In this document: one piece after another, positions 59,186 through 64,000 of the stretch
Layout of the letters: each line of letters starts with the position of its first letter
Numbering within the stretch: the first letter of the stretch is position 1
Source of the DNA: Globodera rostochiensis
Lineage: Eukaryota; Nematoda; Chromadorea; Rhabditida; Heteroderidae
Direction of reading: 5' to 3'
NCBI GenBank assembly: GCA_018350325.1
Contig: JAEVLN010000031.1
Location: forward strand, 62,001 to 126,000
Length of the DNA: 64,000 nt
Position numbers and translations under genes: made by a program
The notes under the pieces: model-generated
What the model was told of the DNA's origin: nothing
Databases searched by the model: none
Seen by the model: the letters and a program-made list of their open reading frames with translations, nothing else

Positions 59186-59301
59186 AATTCTTAACTTGAC
59201 CATTTCGTACCTGACCGACTTTTTATCCGTGTCAGGGTTTTACTATTGATCGAATTGAAGCTCTACGAATCAATGATTGACAAAATCAACACTGACGAAA
59301 T
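59186..59301 (-). CDS. MDS, 39 codons with UGA, UAG and UAA
   Basis: The minus frame DFVSVDFVNH-TGA-FVELQFDQ-TAG-TAA-NPDTDKKSVRYEMVKLRI. All three codons sit in an otherwise normal sequence. Confidence 0.5.
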
Positions 59302-59559
59302 CAATTGCTGAAATAAATAAAACAAAGAACAAAAATTAAAATATAAATGAAAAATATATAAACTATTAATATGAATATTACCAACAAGGTAGATTAAACA
59401 AAAAGGAATTTAAATTTTACTTTTAATTAGTGCATAAAGGATCCTCAAGGTCCATGCTATTTCAATGAAAAAGCTAAAAAAATTTGTAATACCTATAAAA
59501 AATGTTGATTAAAGTCAACATAATTTTTAGTTGATTTAAAATACTTTATTAAATTTGCG

Positions 59560-59612
59560 TGTCTGTGTACCCGTCTAGTAATTGCAATTCAATACAGGTC
59601 CCAATAATGTTT
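59560..59612 (-). CDS. Putative MDS
   Basis: The minus frame GTCIELQLLDGYTDTQI is free of stops. Confidence 0.45.
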
Positions 59613-59892
59613 AACAAGATTTTGTATTATCGTAATATTAATTTTCTGAAAATTTAATTCGCAAACTTCTTTTAGTTTGTTTTTGAAAATAGGTTTAATC
59701 TAACAAAGATCTAAAAGTTTAAAAGCTTGTAATCATATTTTATCGTTAAAACTTTCTTAATTAAACTTTAATAAATTTTTTCAGATATTTAGTTTTCAAT
59801 CATATTTTTCTTTTTAAAATTTTATTGCATTTTTTAGAGAATGTTTAGTTTTAATTGAATCTAGACAAAATAATATTTCCGCATTAATTTTT

Positions 59893-59988
59893 AGGCGCGT
59901 CTTGGTATTCTGTAGGATAGCTGCTAAAATTATCCCGTTCAGGGTCTCTTGAGTAGCAAAACTCTTGGGACATTTCTTGCCGCGATAC
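59893..59988 (-). CDS. MDS
   Basis: The minus frame VSRQEMSQEFCYSRDPERDN then FSSYPTEYQDAPKN is free of stops and polar. Confidence 0.53.
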
Positions 59989-60114
59989 ATAGCAAATAAG
60001 ATTTATTTATGTGAACTAAGATTTTGTTAACTTTTTCGCATTTTTTATTGTTTCTTACAAATATTTTGTTCATTGCATTTATTGCAACTTGGGCATAATG
60101 CATAAAACAATATT

Positions 60115-60335
60115 ATCCTTATTATTGGCGCTTGATGTCGCCAACTCATTTGGTGATGTATAAATTTTATATTTTATTTCGCCGAACTTATATTGCAGTT
60201 TATTGCATTGCATACAAACGTGCATGCAGCCGTTTTGACCGCAATATGAAGCGTGTGTTTAATAAACCAGGTGCCAGCTATTTTGATTTACACAAAAAGT
60301 GCGCAATTCTGGTGAATACTTTAAAAAATATTTGT
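60115..60335 (-). CDS. Putative MDS, possibly Cys-rich
   Basis: One minus frame reads HASYCGQNGCMHVCMQCNK followed by YKFGEIKYKIYTSPNELATS, with CxxC spacing like the furin-type Cys-rich repeats common in ciliate surface proteins. A second minus frame (KHTLHIAVKTAACTFVCNAI) competes. The 99-codon plus ORF here is taken as antisense. Confidence 0.4.
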
Positions 60336-61040
60336 TTTTATTGGCCATTTTACTTAAATGAAACAATAATGTTTCTGAGGTTGCATTTTAGCAGAATCAT
60401 TAATTTATATATTTTTTTATTTACATTTTGATTATTATTTACATAATAGTTGAATTAATTGAATGATTACAAAAATCATTTTTTTTAAAATCTTTTTATG
60501 TGTTTAAATTTTTATTTATTTTTGCATCTTTGTAAATTACGTAGTTAAACTATTTTATAACTAGCTTTTATTAGCATCGCCAAATTCTTCTAAAAAAATT
60601 AAATCAAATGCTTTTCAATTTTGTTGTCTTCAAAAATTTTATTAATAGATTACAGCATATTTTAGAATTAGATATTATTTTAAATTATCTAATTCGTTTA
60701 TTGCCAATTTGAAATATTTGGTAGTTTTTACTTAAGTATTAAGAATGGGTTTGTACGTGCCTTTTTACCATTTCAATATTTATATATGGATTTTATTTAT
60801 TTATATGTAAAGTTTATTAAATATATTTTATCTATTTAATCATTAATACATCTTTTTTTTTAAATATTTCAGAAGTCATTTAACATAAATTGCTTCGTAA
60901 TGATTTTTTAAATTGTATATATTTCTATTTAATATACAGAACATTTGAAATAAATACAATTTCAAAAAAGTTTAAAATACTGTATGCTTTTTATTTATTT
61001 TTTTACTTATTTAACATAAACAACAATTATCACAGAATTA

Positions 61041-61235
61041 TCAATCGCCTTGACGAGCATTATGCGCATGAGCTGACGCATTGTTGACAGAAAATGTGGC
61101 CGGATTTCCATCCTGAAAAACGGTTGGATCCGGTACCAGTCCCGCTTGTTGCCCAGGGGCTAAACTGCCAACTCCATGCTTGTGGCGATTTGTACGGCTG
61201 AGAGCTGTTTTAGTATAGTTATCACATACTTTGAA
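61041..61235 (-). CDS. MDS, 64 codons
   Basis: The minus frame CFKVCDNYTKTALSRTNRHK then GVGSLAPGQQAGLVPDPTVF and QDGNPATFSVNNASAHAHNA is open under the standard code; it ends RQGD-TGA. Another minus frame is Cys-rich (GHIFCQQCVSSCAQC) under the altered code. The first is preferred on balance. Confidence 0.5.
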   Translation of the reverse strand, partial: FKVCDNYTKTALSRTNRHKHGVGSLAPGQQAGLVPDPTVFQDGNPATFSVNNASAHAHNARQGD

Positions 61236-61239
61236 GCAT

Positions 61240-62014
61240 TACTGCTAAACATTTTATTTAATTGTATTTTATATTTTTTTAAATAATTTTTTGCAGTTGT
61301 ATTTTTTGTAAGATTATAAAATAAAAGTGTCAACTTACTATTGTTTAATATTTTTTTTAAATGTTAGATGATCTATTTTTTGAACTGGTGTCCGCCTGTT
61401 GAGATTAAATTAACGCGGTTTAAATATTTATACCGTTGTTGTAATAAATCATTATCATTGAGCGGCCATTATTGATTGCGACTTTTTATTATTTAGCTAC
61501 ATTATATAATATATTTTTTGGATAAGAACTTTATAACAAAGATTTATTTTTGTACTCTTAGTTTCAGCAGAAGTCCTGTATCCATTTTTTAGCATATATA
61601 ATAAATTTATTACATTCTTTTTATTGCTGAGTCGAACTTCCATTATAAAACATATAATTTTTAAAGTCTTTTCATTACTATAAGGTAATATTTGAACCTT
61701 TTATAAATATTTATTGTATGCAGCCTTATATAATACCTTTCTCTAAAAGCAGGGCTGCCAGAAATATATTTTACATTCTTTGCATGTTAATATTTTTTAA
61801 TTTATACCTTGCATTAATTATAACTTTTACACTTTTGGAGTTAATTATCATTTATTTCAAATAACGAGTAGTAATAATTGTTAAAACAGATTAAAAGGAT
61901 CTTTATTTTGTTTAATAATTTAAAACAATGTCTGAATGAGCCAATGACAGTTGAAAATTATTGTAAATTTAACAAAACATTGTATATTTTTTAAATAATG
62001 TAAATATTTTTTTA
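61240..62014. other. T-rich stretch, no convincing coding island
   Basis: Weak patch at 61380-61400 only. Probably IES or the upstream part of the last minus gene; a short island at 62017-62050 (minus, FTLNGCVFKA) follows. Confidence 0.35.
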
Positions 62015-62730
62015 TTTTTTAGGCCTTGAACACGCAGCCGTTTAGCGTGAATAAAGATTAATAAAATATAAGGAAACTGTCAAACTGCATTTCATTGCAT
62101 TATTGGAAATGATAGACCTCTCACAAATTGTTAATTGGAAGATATTAATGCTTAAACAAATCCAATACTTTTTGATAATGAAAAGACATAAAATTAATTA
62201 TGACAAGGGATAATTTCAAAAAAAAAACTTTTGTATTAATTAAATAGAAAAAATATTAAACAAATCACAAAGTGTAAAAATTGATTACTAATTCAAACGC
62301 AGAAATTAAATTAAAAATACGTATAATTATTATCCTAGCATAATTTTGTAGGAGACAATCGTTAATAGGTATGTACTATAAAAAATTCAAGGACAAAATG
62401 TTATTAAAAGACTAAATGAAAATGCTATATTCTTACATAAAAGGAAGTATTAGATAAATTTTGAAACATTTATTATAAAACCTAAATTAAAATACTAGTT
62501 AACCAACACTACTAAGTGCCAAAACCATTTGCCTGTTAAGAATTGCCAATAAAGCCAACATTTATCAATAAAAACTACTAACAGCTGATATCCCAAAAGG
62601 GATACTGTTTAACTAACAAATAATTAAACAAATTATTTATAAAAATAGTTTTTGTTGGAAAACTATGGGAACTTTAATAAAATAAATCAATATTTTGCTA
62701 AAAATATAGACACGCAAACCATTTCCAAGC

Positions 62731-62955
62731 CAATGGGGCATGGCCATATCACTTTCTACGCCACCAGCGAGTTGTGCTAAACGTTTTTTCTAATAAGCAA
62801 TTAAACCAATATTAATTCTTGCTAAAAAATACTATTAATTAAAATGAAAGCAAGCAACAGTGATTAGCGATTAAATTAAATAAAATAATGCTAAAAATAT
62901 AGTATTCACCAGTGTTTTGCTCTGTTCCAGCTTGGCCTGAAAGATCTATTCTTAA
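62731..62955 (+). CDS. Putative MDS pair, plus block at the right end
   Basis: Plus frames PMGHGHITFYATSELC (62731-62780) and FALFQLGLKDLF (62921-62955), free of stops in an A-rich block. Confidence 0.4.
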
Positions 62956-63339
62956 AAATAAAACTAAAGAATATTAAAATTGCGAACCAAAGCGTAAAAT
63001 GGTAAAATAATTTCAGACAAAACTTTCGTTTAAAAGAAAAATTTGCACCGCACAAAATCACATTTTATCAGAAGAAAATTATCAGAAAAAATTTATATTG
63101 TTTAGATTTGTAGTAATTAAATATAATTTATTTTAATTTTATGGCAAATTAAAATTTAACACATTAAAGCATTGATCATTTTGCAACATCTTTGTAATGT
63201 CATATCTGGATGTTAATGTCGGACGGATGATTTATTTGCAATGTATTTTATTCCTTGGCTCCCAATAATAATTTAATTTGCTCTTTAAACAAAACATTGT
63301 TCCCTATTCCTTTTAAAGAAAAACAATATCTTTCCATAA

Positions 63340-63398
63340 TTCACATGACGCAAATGCGCATCTTGAGGCGTTTTACCACAGCGCCATGTGACTAAATT
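63340..63398 (+). CDS. Putative MDS
   Basis: The plus frame SHDANAHLEAFYHSAMW is free of stops up to TGA (Trp). The 79-codon minus ORF at 63285-63524 is probably its shadow. Confidence 0.42.
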
Positions 63399-63540
63399 AA
63401 CAATAATATTATAGTTACCACTTGAAAAACTATTATTATATGGAAAGAAATTTCGCTGATTTGCTGTTTGGGTGATATTTAAATTACCCAAAATAAATAA
63501 CAATGCAAAATAAATCAGAAACATTTATAATTATTACATT

Positions 63541-63621
63541 GAACGTTTGCCTTACGCAATGGAAAATTCCGACATCTCTTCGGGAAGAAAGTTGATAGAT
63601 ATAAACAATCAAATTCTGAGT
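63541..63621 (+). CDS. MDS, 27 codons
   Basis: The plus frame ERLPYAMENSDISSGRKLID then INNQILS is free of stops and well balanced. Confidence 0.5.
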
Positions 63622-64000
63622 TAAAATTTAAGGATTTTAAAATAAAAACATAATGGTTGACAATATTAAAATTTTAGCAAATTCTCTTTGATAATAAATC
63701 AATTTCAGAAGTACTAATAAAATAAATATATTTTTTACTCTAATAATTTTTAAAAATTCAATCAATTCACTCATTATAAAAATAAGCGCATATATCACCA
63801 TATTAGTGTTAAAGTAAAGAGAGCTAAATCAATGGGCCCAAAGAATGATGTATGCATTCAACATGACTAGATATGCCGAACTGCTAACGACCAGATTTTT
63901 TTTTTACTAATTGTACTAAAAATTTAATTTTCCGCAACATAAATTGCCAGCACATTTTCAACAACAGAATTATAAACAATAATTAAGATAATTATCAATG

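Noticed and set aside
60132..60431. 99-codon plus-strand ORF with ATG
   Set aside because: It lies in a T-rich block where better islands are on minus; the AT-rich tail encodes only Phe/Ile/Leu-type background.
1..64000. Ordinary animal or plant genes with AT-rich introns
   Set aside because: Several inter-island gaps have no GT donor (for example 9869-9901), in-frame stop codons recur inside good coding islands, and repeats at gap ends keep frame.
1..64000. CRISPR arrays, rRNA genes, insertion sequences, bacterial operons
   Set aside because: No regular repeat-spacer array, no rRNA-like conserved stretch and no bacterial gene organisation seen; base composition and layout are eukaryotic.
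1..64000. C4A4- or C4A2-type ciliate telomere repeats or telomere-bearing transposons
   Set aside because: No such repeat block was noticed on either strand.

Overview
The window reads as germline (micronuclear) DNA of a ciliate-like protist. It is extremely AT-rich. No conventional gene longer than about 100 codons is present. Instead, roughly 100 short GC-richer coding islands (about 30-220 bp) are scattered through AT-rich filler. In three regions neighbouring islands can be joined through short direct repeats ('pointers', 3-8 bp) so that one reading frame is kept: a plus-strand gene C (about 9.8-11.0 kb), a minus-strand gene B (11.6-13.4 kb) and a plus-strand gene A (13.9-16.4 kb). This is the expected layout of macronuclear-destined segments (MDSs) separated by internal eliminated sequences (IESs).

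The joined frames contain all three conventional stop codons. They make best sense with UAA/UAG = Gln and UGA = Trp, the code known from karyorelictean ciliates and Condylostoma. The species is not identifiable from what I can see. Gene functions are mostly not recognisable; gene A has a weakly PH-like stretch and gene C has an acidic stretch near its end.

Strand layout: the plus strand alternates between T-rich and A-rich blocks of 1-18 kb. Convincing coding islands lie on the minus strand in T-rich blocks and on the plus strand in A-rich blocks, so A>T skew of the coding strand appears to extend into the IESs. By this rule the layout is: minus about 0.4-2.9 kb; plus 2.9-4.5; minus 4.6-7.5; plus 7.6-11.0 (gene C); minus 11.1-13.7 (gene B); plus 13.8-17.1 (gene A); minus 17.2-19.9; plus 20.4-23.1; minus 23.2-29.9; plus 30-33; short minus/unclear 33-34; plus 34.2-39.5; minus 39.6-41.5; plus 41.5-44.0; minus 44.1-62.0; plus 62.7-64. 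Genes B and A diverge from about 13.4-13.9 kb; C and B converge near 11.1 kb; two genes converge near 39.6 kb.

Other elements: a 3.9-kb inverted repeat (1.3-kb arms, nearly identical, 40.2-44.1 kb) with coding islands in its loop; a foldback transposon with 26-bp tandem-repeat arms and a 9-bp target duplication (49,559-50,159); a three-copy MITE-like family with G/C homopolymers; two tandem arrays with units of about 95-113 bp; a SINE-like element with A and B boxes; a TCGAGAT-type palindromic satellite; and one MDS in gene A that looks inverted (scrambled).

Caveats: with no codon reserved for stop, every frame is open. Frames outside the pointer-supported genes were judged by residue composition only. 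The shortest pointers were chosen after the fact to fit a frame.
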